Assembly: GCF_900102625.1 (NCBI RefSeq) | Contig: NZ_FMZC01000001.1 | Location: 310,001 to 374,000, forward strand | Length of the DNA stretch: 64,000 nucleotides | From: Paracidovorax valerianellae | Lineage (GTDB): Bacteria > Pseudomonadota > Gammaproteobacteria > Burkholderiales > Burkholderiaceae_C | Direction: 5' to 3' | Program-made: the position numbers and the translations under genes | Shown: piece by piece, positions 49,152 through 57,481 of the stretch | How the letters are laid out: every line of letters starts with the position of its first letter | Numbering within the stretch: the first letter of the stretch is position 1 | Notes under the pieces: model-generated | What the model was told of the DNA's origin: nothing | The model's database searches: none | The model's input: only the letters and a program-made list of their open reading frames with translations

Positions 49152-49876
49152 AGCATTGCATCGCCCTCGCCACCGCCGTGATGTTGTCCGGCGCCCTGCC
49201 CGCAGCACACGCGCATAACCACACCGATCACGGCACCAGTGCCAGCACGGCCGCCAGCCCGGGCGACGACGCGAGCGTCATGGTGCGTGTCTCCAATCCT
49301 GAACTGCTGACAGCGCTGAAGAACCCCAAGGCCCCGCTGGCCGCAGAGCGCACGCCGCTCGCGTTCGACAACGGCGTGTCGGCAAAGAACTGCCTCGAAT
49401 ATTCGGAGCAACTCGCCAAGAGCCAGCCCGCCGAAACGACGCGCAACTTCGAGATCCGAAGCGAATACCTGCTGTGCGATAGCCTCCGGCTGATGGCTGG
49501 CAAGCCGTTCTCCGCCGAAAAGAAAAGCGTCTCCAGCGGCCAGGCCAAAGCCTTGTATGACAAGCTGGACCTGCGGACGTTTGCATCGTCGCTGCGCAAC
49601 CGCGCCGACGACACGAAGTACACATTGAAGACCCTGCTGCCCGGCACCAAGAAATCCGAAGGCGGGGCCGTCGCGGTGGAAACGCAGGACCAGCACTTCC
49701 GCCTGGAAGTCGTCGGCACCATCGACCACGGCAAGGGCGCGGGCAAGACGCAGGAATGGATCGTGTGGGTCACGGACGAGATGAAGAACGGCACGTACCG
49801 CTCGTACACACAGGTCGTGGTGAACCCGCCGCACAGCGCTTCCGGGCCGTACACCGCAGCCTCCAAGCCGCAGTAG
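49148..49876 (+). CDS. exported protein coupled to the muramidase, candidate immunity protein
   Basis: 242 residues from ATG 49148 (ATGA overlap). Signal peptide MKHCIALATAVMLSGALPAA ending HA-HN, then a His/Thr/Asp/Gly-rich stretch and a soluble domain with two Cys (KNCLEY, LLCDSL) that could form a disulfide. Conserved family not recognised. The C-terminal half is beta-rich (HFRLEVVGTIDHG, EWIVWVTDEM). Its periplasmic location and coupling suggest it protects the producer's own wall from the preceding enzyme. Alternative: a carrier or lipoprotein-like partner. Confidence 0.65.
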   Translation: MKHCIALATAVMLSGALPAAHAHNHTDHGTSASTAASPGDDASVMVRVSNPELLTALKNPKAPLAAERTPLAFDNGVSAKNCLEYSEQLAKSQPAETTRNFEIRSEYLLCDSLRLMAGKPFSAEKKSVSSGQAKALYDKLDLRTFASSLRNRADDTKYTLKTLLPGTKKSEGGAVAVETQDQHFRLEVVGTIDHGKGAGKTQEWIVWVTDEMKNGTYRSYTQVVVNPPHSASGPYTAASKPQ

Positions 49877-49923
49877 CGCCTTTTCAAGACCGCCCCTTCC
49901 GGACCACCGCAGGCACCCATCGC

Positions 49924-51711
49924 ATGACGTCTTCCGCCCCCACTCAATCCTTGCTGGACCAGACTTTCCCCCGCACCCTGTCGGAATGGGTGGACCGCTT
50001 CGGGCAGCCGGCATTCCGCGGCGCCCGGGTAGAAGGGTGGTTGTTCGAAGGGGCCGCAGCCCGCCGCGCCGCGGAGGAGCGCCTGGCGGCCGTGGGCGTG
50101 ATAGCGCGGTTTCGCAGCGCCTACAAACCGCTGGTGCACTACTTCCTGGAAGAGGTCGATGCCGCGCAACTGGCTGCAGCCACGGTGCGATACCCGGTGC
50201 ATGCCACCGGGTCGCCGGGCCGGTTCCTGCTGGAGGCCTATCCGCTGGCGGACTTGCTGGCGGGCTGCGACGTTCAGTTCGAACCCGGTGCCGATGACCT
50301 GCATTACGACGTGGCGTTGCGGTTCCGCGATGGCCGCGAGACCACCGCGCGGGTGTACGCACCCAACCACGTGCATGCCGACCCGACAGCGCCCGAGCCG
50401 CTGCTGTCGCCCACGGGCTGGCTGCGCGTGACTGCTGCGGATGGCGCAGCCAGCATCGGCCAGGACGCCGCGGAGCCCACCGACTTCGAAGCCCTCTTCG
50501 CGCAAGCGATGCGCACGCTGCAGCAACACCCCTGGCCGGCAAAGGAACCCTATTTCGAGCGCCTGGACATTCGCGTGGACCTGCCCGGCTTCGAGCAGCC
50601 ACTGCCCCTGCCGGACGAGTGCATGAGCCTGCACGAGGCCCTGCACGAAGACTTGTATTTTTCGCTGCTGGAGTTCTTCCAGCAGCACTCCGGCCGCCCG
50701 GCCGGCGACCGCCGCCTGCAGCCCGGTCAGATCGTGCCGGACGTTCGCCGGCACGAAGGCGACCCGCGCGTACGCATCGTGCTGAGGCCTTTCGACGTGG
50801 CGGCGCAGGACGCCAGCGCCTGGACCGACACCACGGCAGGACAGGCCCTGGCCGACATGGGCCAGGCGCCGCCTCCAGCGCGCATCGCACAGGCCATGGA
50901 GGCCATCGGAGGCCAGCGCTTCACCGCGCGCAGCCGCCAGGGCCGCACGGTGCTGGGCCTCTACCGGGCGGGCACCGATGCCCCCGTGCTGGTCAGCGGC
51001 GGGCAACATGCCAACGAGACTTCGGGCGTGGTGGGCGCACTTCGCGCGGCCGAGGCCCTGCATGCGCGGCCCGGTGCGCACTTCGCTCTCATCGCGCTGG
51101 AAAACCCTGATGGCTTCGCCCTGCACCGCGAACTGGGCGCCCAGCATGCGCACCACATGCACCATGCCGCGCGCTACAGCGCCCTGGGCGACGACATCGA
51201 GTACCGCGAAACCGCCCCGCTGTACGAACGCGAAGCGCGCGAGCAGGCGCTGTCGATTTCTGGCGCGCAGCTGCACATCAACCTGCACGGCTATCCGGCC
51301 CATGAATGGACCCGCCCGCTGTCCGGCTACGTGCCGCGCGGCTTCGGCCTGTGGACGGTGCCCAAGGGGTTCTTTTTGATCCTGCGCCACCACCCCGGCT
51401 GGCAACGCCAGGGCCGCGAACTGCTGGAGCGCGTGAGCGAGGCGCTGCTCGCTGTGCCGGGCCTGCCCGAATACAACGCCCGCCAGATGGCGCTGTACGA
51501 ACGCCACGCGGGCCCGCTGCCCTTCGAGGTGATCCACGGCACGGCGTGCACGCAGTCGGAAAACCCGCGCGGCGCGCCGGTCACCCTGATCACCGAGTTC
51601 CCCGACGAGACCGTGTCCGGCGATGCGTTCCGCTTCGCGCACACCGTGCAAAAGGCGGCGGTGCTGGCGGCGGTGGAGGCCTGGCAGCACATCGTGTCCG
51701 CAAGCACCTGA
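49924..51711 (+). CDS. M14-family zinc carboxypeptidase-like protein
   Basis: 595 residues from ATG 49924. The Zn-binding HxxE is GGQHANETSG (His and Glu), the third ligand His is in LHINLHGYP, and the catalytic Glu is in LITEFPDE near the C-terminus. The first 330 residues form an accessory region without recognised domain (LHEALHEDLYFSLLEFFQQH, LRPFDVAAQD). No signal peptide, so cytoplasmic. Succinylglutamate desuccinylase/aspartoacylase-type or murein peptide amidase activity is possible. Begins 47 nt after the putative immunity gene, perhaps in one transcript. Confidence 0.8.
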   Translation: MTSSAPTQSLLDQTFPRTLSEWVDRFGQPAFRGARVEGWLFEGAAARRAAEERLAAVGVIARFRSAYKPLVHYFLEEVDAAQLAAATVRYPVHATGSPGRFLLEAYPLADLLAGCDVQFEPGADDLHYDVALRFRDGRETTARVYAPNHVHADPTAPEPLLSPTGWLRVTAADGAASIGQDAAEPTDFEALFAQAMRTLQQHPWPAKEPYFERLDIRVDLPGFEQPLPLPDECMSLHEALHEDLYFSLLEFFQQHSGRPAGDRRLQPGQIVPDVRRHEGDPRVRIVLRPFDVAAQDASAWTDTTAGQALADMGQAPPPARIAQAMEAIGGQRFTARSRQGRTVLGLYRAGTDAPVLVSGGQHANETSGVVGALRAAEALHARPGAHFALIALENPDGFALHRELGAQHAHHMHHAARYSALGDDIEYRETAPLYEREAREQALSISGAQLHINLHGYPAHEWTRPLSGYVPRGFGLWTVPKGFFLILRHHPGWQRQGRELLERVSEALLAVPGLPEYNARQMALYERHAGPLPFEVIHGTACTQSENPRGAPVTLITEFPDETVSGDAFRFAHTVQKAAVLAAVEAWQHIVSAST

Positions 51712-52060
51712 GGGCGGACCCGCCGGGCATGCCATGGAGCCCATGGCATTGGCCGGCGCACCATCCGCAGCGATCGCGCACACGGCAGGCCCTGCCGCGG
51801 TGCGCGCAGGCTGAACGCTCACCGGCTCGCGCCACTTTCGCTCGATCTCTCCGAGCTCCATGTAGCGGTAAGACGCTCCACAGTGAAACTGCACTGGCAC
51901 GGTCCGTGCATGCGCATGGATGCACCTGTGCGGCCGGCATTCGCGGGGTGTCAGTTGCGCGCCCTCGTTCAGGTAAACACCTGAGGGCGTTACCGCAAAC
52001 ACGCGGTTACATTGAATGCGGTCTTTGTTTTCTGTCTCACCATCACCGTGGAGTTCACCG
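51712..52060 (+). other. 349-nt promoter region of the TRAP operon
   Basis: No gene seen. Contains the sigma-54-like promoter at 51895-51909 and nested inverted repeats: TCAGGT-AAAC-ACCTGA (51969-51984) inside GCCCTC...GAGGGC (51961-51966, 51983-51988), about 75 nt before the start codon. The repeats look like a GntR-type operator. Confidence 0.5.
51895..51909 (+). promoter_or_regulatory. predicted sigma-54 promoter of the TRAP operon
   Basis: TGGCACG-GTCC-GTGC then A: 10 of 11 positions, perfect -24 element. GG (51896-51897) and GC (51908-51909) are 10 apart. It lies 151 nt before ATG 52061. C4-dicarboxylate transporters are classical sigma-54/DctD targets. Confidence 0.5.
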
Positions 52061-53062
52061 ATGAAGCGTAGCGCTCTCCCTCTGTCCGCCTGGGCCCTGG
52101 CCGGCGCCCTGGGTTGCGGATTGTGTGCCCCAGCCGCATTCGCGCAGACCAAATGGGACCTGGCCGCGGCCTATCCCGCCACCAACTTCCATACCGAAAA
52201 CCTGACGGAGTTCGCCAAAGATGTGGACGCGGCCACGGGCGGCAAGCTCAAGATCACGGTGCATGCCAACGCGTCGCTGTTCAAGGCCAACGAGATCAAG
52301 CGCGCCGTGCAAGGCGGCCAGGCCCCGGCCGGCGAAATCCTGCTGCCCAACTTCGAAAACGAGAACCCCATCTTCGGTGCCGACGGCATTCCGTTCCTGG
52401 CCACGTCGTACGCGGATTCCAAGCGGCTGTACGAAGCGCAAAAACCGGTGCTGGAAAAGCTGTTGAATGCCCAGGGCCTGCGGTTGCTCTACACGGTGGC
52501 TTGGCCGCCGCAGGGCATCTATGCCAAGAAGGAAATCTCTTCGGTGGCCGATCTGCGCGGCATCAAGTGGCGCGCTTACAGCCCGGCCACCGCCAAGATC
52601 GCTGAACTGATCGGCGCGCAGCCGGTGACCATTCAGGCCGCCGAGCTGTCGCAGGCCACCGCCACGGGCGCGGTCGAGTCGATGATGACGTCGGGCTCCA
52701 CCGGCTACGACAGCAAGCTCTACGAGAGCATCAAGTATTTCTACGACACGCAGGCCTGGCTGCCCAAGAACGCGGTCATCGTGAGCAAGAAGGCGTTCGA
52801 TGCGCTGGACAAGCCCACGCAGTACGCGCTGCTCAAGAGCGCCGCCACGGCCGAGGAGCGGGGCTGGAAGATCAGCGCCGAGAAAAACGAGTGGTACAAG
52901 AAAGCCCTCACCGACAAGGGCATGAAGATCCTGCCGCCATCGCCCAAGCTGGTGGCCGACATGCGCCAGGTCGGCGACATCATGCTGACCGACTGGCTCA
53001 AGAAGGCGGGGCCGGACGGTGAAGCCATCATCGCCGCGTACCGCAAGCCCGCGGCCAAGTGA
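52061..53062 (+). CDS. TRAP transporter solute-binding protein (DctP family)
   Basis: 333 residues from ATG 52061. Signal peptide of about 28 residues ending PAAFA-Q. WDLAAAYPATNFHTENLTEFA is the DctP opening. The ligand-Arg helix (DLRGIKWRAYSPATAKIAELI) is present, with GAVESMMTSGSTGYDSKL in the ligand pocket. It binds a carboxylate in the periplasm for the DctQM permease. The first gene of dctPQM, behind a predicted sigma-54 promoter. Substrate unknown. Confidence 0.93.
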   Translation: MKRSALPLSAWALAGALGCGLCAPAAFAQTKWDLAAAYPATNFHTENLTEFAKDVDAATGGKLKITVHANASLFKANEIKRAVQGGQAPAGEILLPNFENENPIFGADGIPFLATSYADSKRLYEAQKPVLEKLLNAQGLRLLYTVAWPPQGIYAKKEISSVADLRGIKWRAYSPATAKIAELIGAQPVTIQAAELSQATATGAVESMMTSGSTGYDSKLYESIKYFYDTQAWLPKNAVIVSKKAFDALDKPTQYALLKSAATAEERGWKISAEKNEWYKKALTDKGMKILPPSPKLVADMRQVGDIMLTDWLKKAGPDGEAIIAAYRKPAAK

Positions 53063-53595
53063 TGCGCCGATTCCTGGACCGCCTGTACCTGGGCGCGGGC
53101 GCTTTGGGCGCCACCTTCGTCGCGCTGATCTGCGCGCTGATGATCGCGCAGAGCGTGCTGCGCGAGGTCGGCGTGCGCACCGGCGCCCTCAACGATGTGG
53201 TGGCGTGGTTCTGCGCGGCCGCGGCGTTCTTCGCCATGGCACATGCGTTCAAGCATGGCGACTTCGTGCGTGTCACGCTGCTGCTGGAAAAGCTCTCGCC
53301 AGCGCGGCGCCGGCAGTTCGAGATCGTCTCGCTGGCCATCGGCTCGGTGGCGGTGGCTTACCTGGCGTGGTCGGCGTGCCTCTTCACCTACGAGAGCTGG
53401 GAGTTCAACGACGTCGCCCAGGGCCTGTTGCCGCTGCCCATGTGGATTCCGCAGATGAGCTTCGCGCTGGGCTCGGTGCTGCTGTTCGTTGCGGTGGTGG
53501 ATGAATTCATCATCGTGCTGCGCGGCGGCGTGCCCACCTTCGTGCGCCAGGTCGAGGAACGCCATGCGCGCGGCGATTTCTCGTCGGACATCTGA
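53059..53595 (+). CDS. TRAP transporter small permease (DctQ)
   Basis: 178 residues; GTG 53059 or ATG 53062, both overlapping the dctP stop. Four helices (ATFVALICALMIAQSVLREV; VVAWFCAAAAFFAMAHAF; IVSLAIGSVAVAYLAWSA; SFALGSVLLFVAVVDEF). FKHGDFVRVTLLLEKL and MWIPQMSFALGS are DctQ-like. Pairs with DctM. Confidence 0.9.
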   Translation: MMRRFLDRLYLGAGALGATFVALICALMIAQSVLREVGVRTGALNDVVAWFCAAAAFFAMAHAFKHGDFVRVTLLLEKLSPARRRQFEIVSLAIGSVAVAYLAWSACLFTYESWEFNDVAQGLLPLPMWIPQMSFALGSVLLFVAVVDEFIIVLRGGVPTFVRQVEERHARGDFSSDI

Positions 53596-53670
53596 GCCTT
53601 GCCCTTTACCCGTTGCCCGGTACCTGACCCCACCCCTGCTGTGGCCTGTTGAGGCCGAAAGAAGAACTCC

Positions 53671-54984
53671 ATGGACATTCTGATGGTGGGCGGCATTCTG
53701 TTGCTGCTGATGATCGTGCTGCTCTCGGGCGGCGTCTGGATCGCCATGACGTTGGCGATCTGCGGCTGGGTCGGGCAGGCCTTTTTCACCAACACCCAGC
53801 CGGGCAAGAACCTGTTTTCGGCCTTCTGGGAAAGCAATGCGAGTTGGGAGCTGGCGGCCTTGCCTCTCTTCATCTGGATGGGCGAAATCCTGTTTCGCAC
53901 CAAACTCAGCGAAGAGATGTTCGAAGGCCTTCGTCCCTGGCTCAACCGGGTCCCCGGGCGGCTGATGCACACGACCATCCTGGGTTGCGGCATCTTCGGT
54001 TCGGTGTCGGGCTCGTCCGCCGCCACCTGCGCCACCATCAGCAAGGTGGCCCTGCCGGAGCTCATCAAGCGCGGATACGACGAGCGTCTGGCGCTCGGCT
54101 CGCTGGCCACCGCCGGCACGCTGGGTATTCTGATTCCGCCTTCGATCACCATGGTGGTGTATGCCGTGGCGGCCGATGCATCCATCATCCGCATCTTCCT
54201 GGCGGGCTTTCTGCCCGGCCTGCTGCTGATGCTGCTGTTCTCGGGCTACATCGGCTGGTGGAGCCTGCGCAACCCCGACAAGGTGCCGCCGGCCGATGCC
54301 CCGACCACCTTCCGCCAGAAGATCCGGCAGTCGGGCAACCTGATTCCCGTGGCGGTGCTGATCATCTTCATCGTGTGGGTGCTGGTGGCCGGCTACGCCA
54401 CGGCGACCGAGTGCGCCGCCTACGGCGTGGCCGGGTCGCTCGGTCTCGCCCTGTGGAGCCGGTCGCTCACCTGGAAGAACTTCACCGAAGGGCTGATGAG
54501 CACCACGCGCACCAGCTGCATGATCATGTTCATCCTGGCCGGCGCGGCGTTTCTGACCAAGACCATGGCGTTCACCGGCATTCCGCGCGAACTGGCCGAG
54601 TGGGTCAACGCGATGAATCTGTCGCCTTTTGCGCTCATCGGCGTGCTGACCATCGTGTACCTGGTGCTGGGAACGGCGCTGGACGGCATCAGCATGATCG
54701 TACTCACCAGCGCCGTGGTGCTGCCCATGATCCAGAAGGCCGGCTTCGACCTGATCTGGTTCGGCATCTTCATCGTGCTGCTGGTGGAGATCGCAGAGGT
54801 CACGCCGCCGGTGGGCTTCAACCTGTTTGTGCTGCAGAACATGACCGGCAAGGACAGCAACACCATCGCCCGCGCCGCGATTCCGTTCTTCCTGTGCCTG
54901 GTGGTCTGTATCGCGCTGATCACCATCTTTCCGCAGATCGTGACCCTGCTGCCCGACCTGGTGATGGGCAAGGACGGCGGCTGA
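53671..54984 (+). CDS. TRAP transporter large permease (DctM)
   Basis: 437 residues, about 12-13 helices. GSVSGSSAATCATISKVALP and AGTLGILIPPSITMVVYA are the DctM signature loops; a second pseudo-repeat has LDGISMIVLTSAVVLP and EVTPPVGFNLFVL. It uses the Na+ gradient to import the ligand delivered by DctP. Gap of 75 nt after dctQ. Confidence 0.94.
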   Translation: MDILMVGGILLLLMIVLLSGGVWIAMTLAICGWVGQAFFTNTQPGKNLFSAFWESNASWELAALPLFIWMGEILFRTKLSEEMFEGLRPWLNRVPGRLMHTTILGCGIFGSVSGSSAATCATISKVALPELIKRGYDERLALGSLATAGTLGILIPPSITMVVYAVAADASIIRIFLAGFLPGLLLMLLFSGYIGWWSLRNPDKVPPADAPTTFRQKIRQSGNLIPVAVLIIFIVWVLVAGYATATECAAYGVAGSLGLALWSRSLTWKNFTEGLMSTTRTSCMIMFILAGAAFLTKTMAFTGIPRELAEWVNAMNLSPFALIGVLTIVYLVLGTALDGISMIVLTSAVVLPMIQKAGFDLIWFGIFIVLLVEIAEVTPPVGFNLFVLQNMTGKDSNTIARAAIPFFLCLVVCIALITIFPQIVTLLPDLVMGKDGG

Positions 54985-55119
54985 ACGGGCCGCACGCGGC
55001 GCGCCCGTGGGCGGCCGCAGGGCCTATCGAGGTGCGGCGTGGTGCAGCGCGACACTGCTTTTGAGGCCGAACGGCGCGCGCGGCCAAAGCGTCTTGCGTT
55101 TTTGCGATACTTTGCGGCA

Positions 55120-55500
55120 ATGCTGCTCAACGTCGCCGTCATCTGCCTGGCCGCCTGCCTGGGCGCCCTATTGCGCTGGGGCTTTGCGCTGTGGCTCAAC
55201 CCCGGCGGCATGCTGCCCTGGGGCACGCTGGCCGTGAACCTCATCGGCGGCTACCTGATCGGCATCGCCATCGCCGTCTTCACCCAACGGCCGGACATCG
55301 ACCCGGCCTGGCGGCTGCTCATCATCACCGGGTTCCTCGGCACCCTGACCACCTTCTCCAGCTTTTCCGCGGAAGTCGTCACCATGCTCATGCAGCAGCG
55401 CTACGGCATTGCATTGGCCACGCTGCTGCTGCATGTGGGCGGCTCCTTCGCCCTCACCTTCGCCGGTGTGCGCACTGCGCTCTGGTGGGCCGCCCGCTGA
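55120..55500 (+). CDS. crcB: fluoride ion channel CrcB/Fluc
   Basis: 126 residues from ATG 55120. Four helices. Signature LGALLRWGFALWL, NLIGGYLIGIAIAVF with the central Asn, and GFLGTLTTFSSFSAE carrying the Phe-box and Na+ site. Dual-topology homodimer that exports fluoride. No fluoride riboswitch motif was seen in the 135 nt upstream. Confidence 0.93.
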   Translation: MLLNVAVICLAACLGALLRWGFALWLNPGGMLPWGTLAVNLIGGYLIGIAIAVFTQRPDIDPAWRLLIITGFLGTLTTFSSFSAEVVTMLMQQRYGIALATLLLHVGGSFALTFAGVRTALWWAAR

Positions 55501-55563
55501 CCCATTCCTTCTAGGCGGCCCGGCCATGGGCGCCTCTTCTTTTCCCCCACCCCCTTCGAACCC

Positions 55564-56427
55564 ATGGATTCCAACACTGAACTCAACGACAGCCGCCTCG
55601 CCAATGCCTGGGCCGAACTGAACAACCACGCCGTGAACGGCAATCCTCTGCACGCCGATGCCTACCGGCTGGCCTTCGCAGACCCCGAGTTCCTGCTGCG
55701 TCGCGAAACGCGAGGCATCCGCTTCCAGCTGGAAATGCTCAAGCCCGATCTCGGCCAGACGGCGCAAGGCATCGAGAACACGGTCGTGGTGTACGGCAGC
55801 GCACGCTTCATCGCCCCTGACGAGGCCGAGCAGCAACTGGCCGATGCCGAAGCCAGCGGCGATGAAAGCCGCATCGCCCGCGCCAAGCTGGCCGTGCGCA
55901 ACGCCCGGTACTACGACCTGGCCCGGCAGTTCGCCCGGGTGGTCGCCGAGCACAGCGAGCAGCAGCCCCCCGCCGACCGCATCTACGTGTGCACCGGCGG
56001 CGGCCCCGGCATCATGGAAGCGGCCAACCGCGGCGCGCACGATGTCGGTGCGCTCAACGTGGGCCTGAACATCGCCCTGCCTCACGAGCAAAGCGGCAAC
56101 CGGTTCATCTCGCCCTCGCTCAGCTACAAGTTCCATTACTTCGCGCTGCGCAAGATGCACTTCATGATGCGCGCCAAAGCCCTCGTCGCCTTCCCCGGCG
56201 GCTTCGGTACGCTGGACGAACTGTTCGAAGTGCTCACCCTGGTGCAGACCGGCAAGGCCAAGCCCGTGCCGATCGTGCTGTTCGGCACCGACTTCTGGAA
56301 AAAGCTCGTCAACTTCGATGCGCTCGTGGAACAAGGCACCATCTCGGCCGCCGACCTGAACCTGTTCCATTACACGGACGATCCGCAAGAGGCTTGGAAC
56401 ATCATCAAGGCGTTCTACAAGCTTTGA
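55564..56427 (+). CDS. LOG-family protein (cytokinin riboside 5'-monophosphate phosphoribohydrolase-like)
   Basis: 287 residues. VVVYGSARF, YVCTGGGPGIMEAANRGA and the LOG hallmark AFPGGFGTLDELFEVL (PGGxGTxxE) are present. The N-terminal 75-residue extension and the 30-residue charged insert after the first strand mark the longer TIGR00730 subgroup. The family hydrolyses N-ribosyl nucleotides; some plant-associated bacteria use it in cytokinin activation, others as a general nucleotide hydrolase. Confidence 0.9.
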   Translation: MDSNTELNDSRLANAWAELNNHAVNGNPLHADAYRLAFADPEFLLRRETRGIRFQLEMLKPDLGQTAQGIENTVVVYGSARFIAPDEAEQQLADAEASGDESRIARAKLAVRNARYYDLARQFARVVAEHSEQQPPADRIYVCTGGGPGIMEAANRGAHDVGALNVGLNIALPHEQSGNRFISPSLSYKFHYFALRKMHFMMRAKALVAFPGGFGTLDELFEVLTLVQTGKAKPVPIVLFGTDFWKKLVNFDALVEQGTISAADLNLFHYTDDPQEAWNIIKAFYKL

Positions 56428-56469
56428 TCGCGGCGGGAGGCGCGGGAACATGGCGCGCACGGCCGTTGT

Positions 56470-56494
56470 TTCGCACAACGGGCTGGGGCATCGC
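56470..56494 (+). promoter_or_regulatory. near-perfect plant-inducible promoter (PIP) box
   Basis: TTCGC-N15-ATCGC, against the HrpX/HrpB consensus TTCGB-N15-TTCGB (one mismatch). It lies 65 nt before the start of the candidate effector. A CA-rich -10 candidate sits about 30 nt downstream (AACAAT) but misses the first position of YANNNT. Confidence 0.45.
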
Positions 56495-56559
56495 ATGGCC
56501 GCGGCGGCGTGGCGGTGCAGTCCGAACAATGGGGAGGTCGGCGTTTTTCCCCATTCATC

Positions 56560-57444
56560 ATGCCCCGCATCAACACTCCCAATCCTACGGCCCAAGCCAC
56601 GCCCAGTTCATCGCAACACACGGAGGCAGAGTCCTCCACTGCACGTCGGCGCCCCAGCGCAAGGCACCCTTCTCCGGAAGGCCTGCCGCAACGCGCGGGC
56701 GCGCAGGCTGACGCGCAGCAAGCTGCGCAACCGGGACGCGCCCGCGCCGGACTGCAGGCCTTGCGGCAGACAGCGCAAGCAGCGGTCGATGGCGGCACGG
56801 GAATCGCTCGCGCCGGGGCGCGCCTCGGCGCGGCCGCCGGCGCCGCGTTCCTGGCAGATCCGCTCCGGTCCACGGGGGTCAGCATGCTGGTGGGCGGCAG
56901 CAGTTACGCCGTGGTCAACCACCAGCTCGACAACCATTTGGAAACCGTGAGAGGAGCGATGATCGCTTCCACGGGCTACGGATTGATGGCTGCAAGCCAG
57001 TTCATTGCGGTGCTGCCTGGCGCCGTCCAAGCCGTCGCGGAAGGCGTTCAAGCCGTGCCCGGGGCCATCCGCGCCGTGCCGGGGGCCCTGCGTGCCGTGG
57101 CAGACGCCTTCCAGGCGGTGGCGGAAGCCGCGGCAGCGGAGGGACGTACACCTCAGATCTCCCAGGAACTGGCGATTACTGCCATCAATCACGTGATGGT
57201 TTTTGGCGAGCCCGATCCGACCGACCCAGACGACCTCTCACAGGAAGTGGGACGCCACGCCCCGCAGATCGTCGATCACCTGACAGACCTGCGAGCGGGC
57301 TCCGCATCAGAGGCGGTCCATGCCGCCGTACTGGCATCGAACGGGAACTCGGCGCAGTTGGTACGCAACCTTCACGCCCTGGTGACCGCCGATCCCCCCG
57401 TACTGTCAAACCGCCCCAACTCGCAGGGGGCCAGAACCAACTAG
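56560..57444 (+). CDS. candidate type III effector / hypothetical protein, 294 aa
   Basis: Start ATG 56560 (MPRINTPNPTAQATPSSSQ). The first 80 residues are Ser/Pro/Gln/Ala/Arg-rich without acidic clusters, like type III secretion signals. The middle (about 85-205) is Ala/Gly-rich and helical, with an amphipathic repeat (AVQAVAEGVQAVPGAIRAV, PGALRAVADAFQAV). The C-terminus is acidic (DPTDPDDLSQEVGRHAPQIV). No known domain or membrane anchor is clear. A near-perfect PIP box precedes it. No secretion genes are nearby. It may be an unrelated species-specific protein. Confidence 0.55.
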   Translation: MPRINTPNPTAQATPSSSQHTEAESSTARRRPSARHPSPEGLPQRAGAQADAQQAAQPGRARAGLQALRQTAQAAVDGGTGIARAGARLGAAAGAAFLADPLRSTGVSMLVGGSSYAVVNHQLDNHLETVRGAMIASTGYGLMAASQFIAVLPGAVQAVAEGVQAVPGAIRAVPGALRAVADAFQAVAEAAAAEGRTPQISQELAITAINHVMVFGEPDPTDPDDLSQEVGRHAPQIVDHLTDLRAGSASEAVHAAVLASNGNSAQLVRNLHALVTADPPVLSNRPNSQGARTN

Positions 57445-57481
57445 CAGACGAGGGATGGTTCGGATTCCAGCGACTGCATGG

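Noticed and set aside
54985-55119. Fluoride riboswitch before crcB
   Set aside because: The conserved riboswitch pseudoknot strings are not present in the 135-nt leader.
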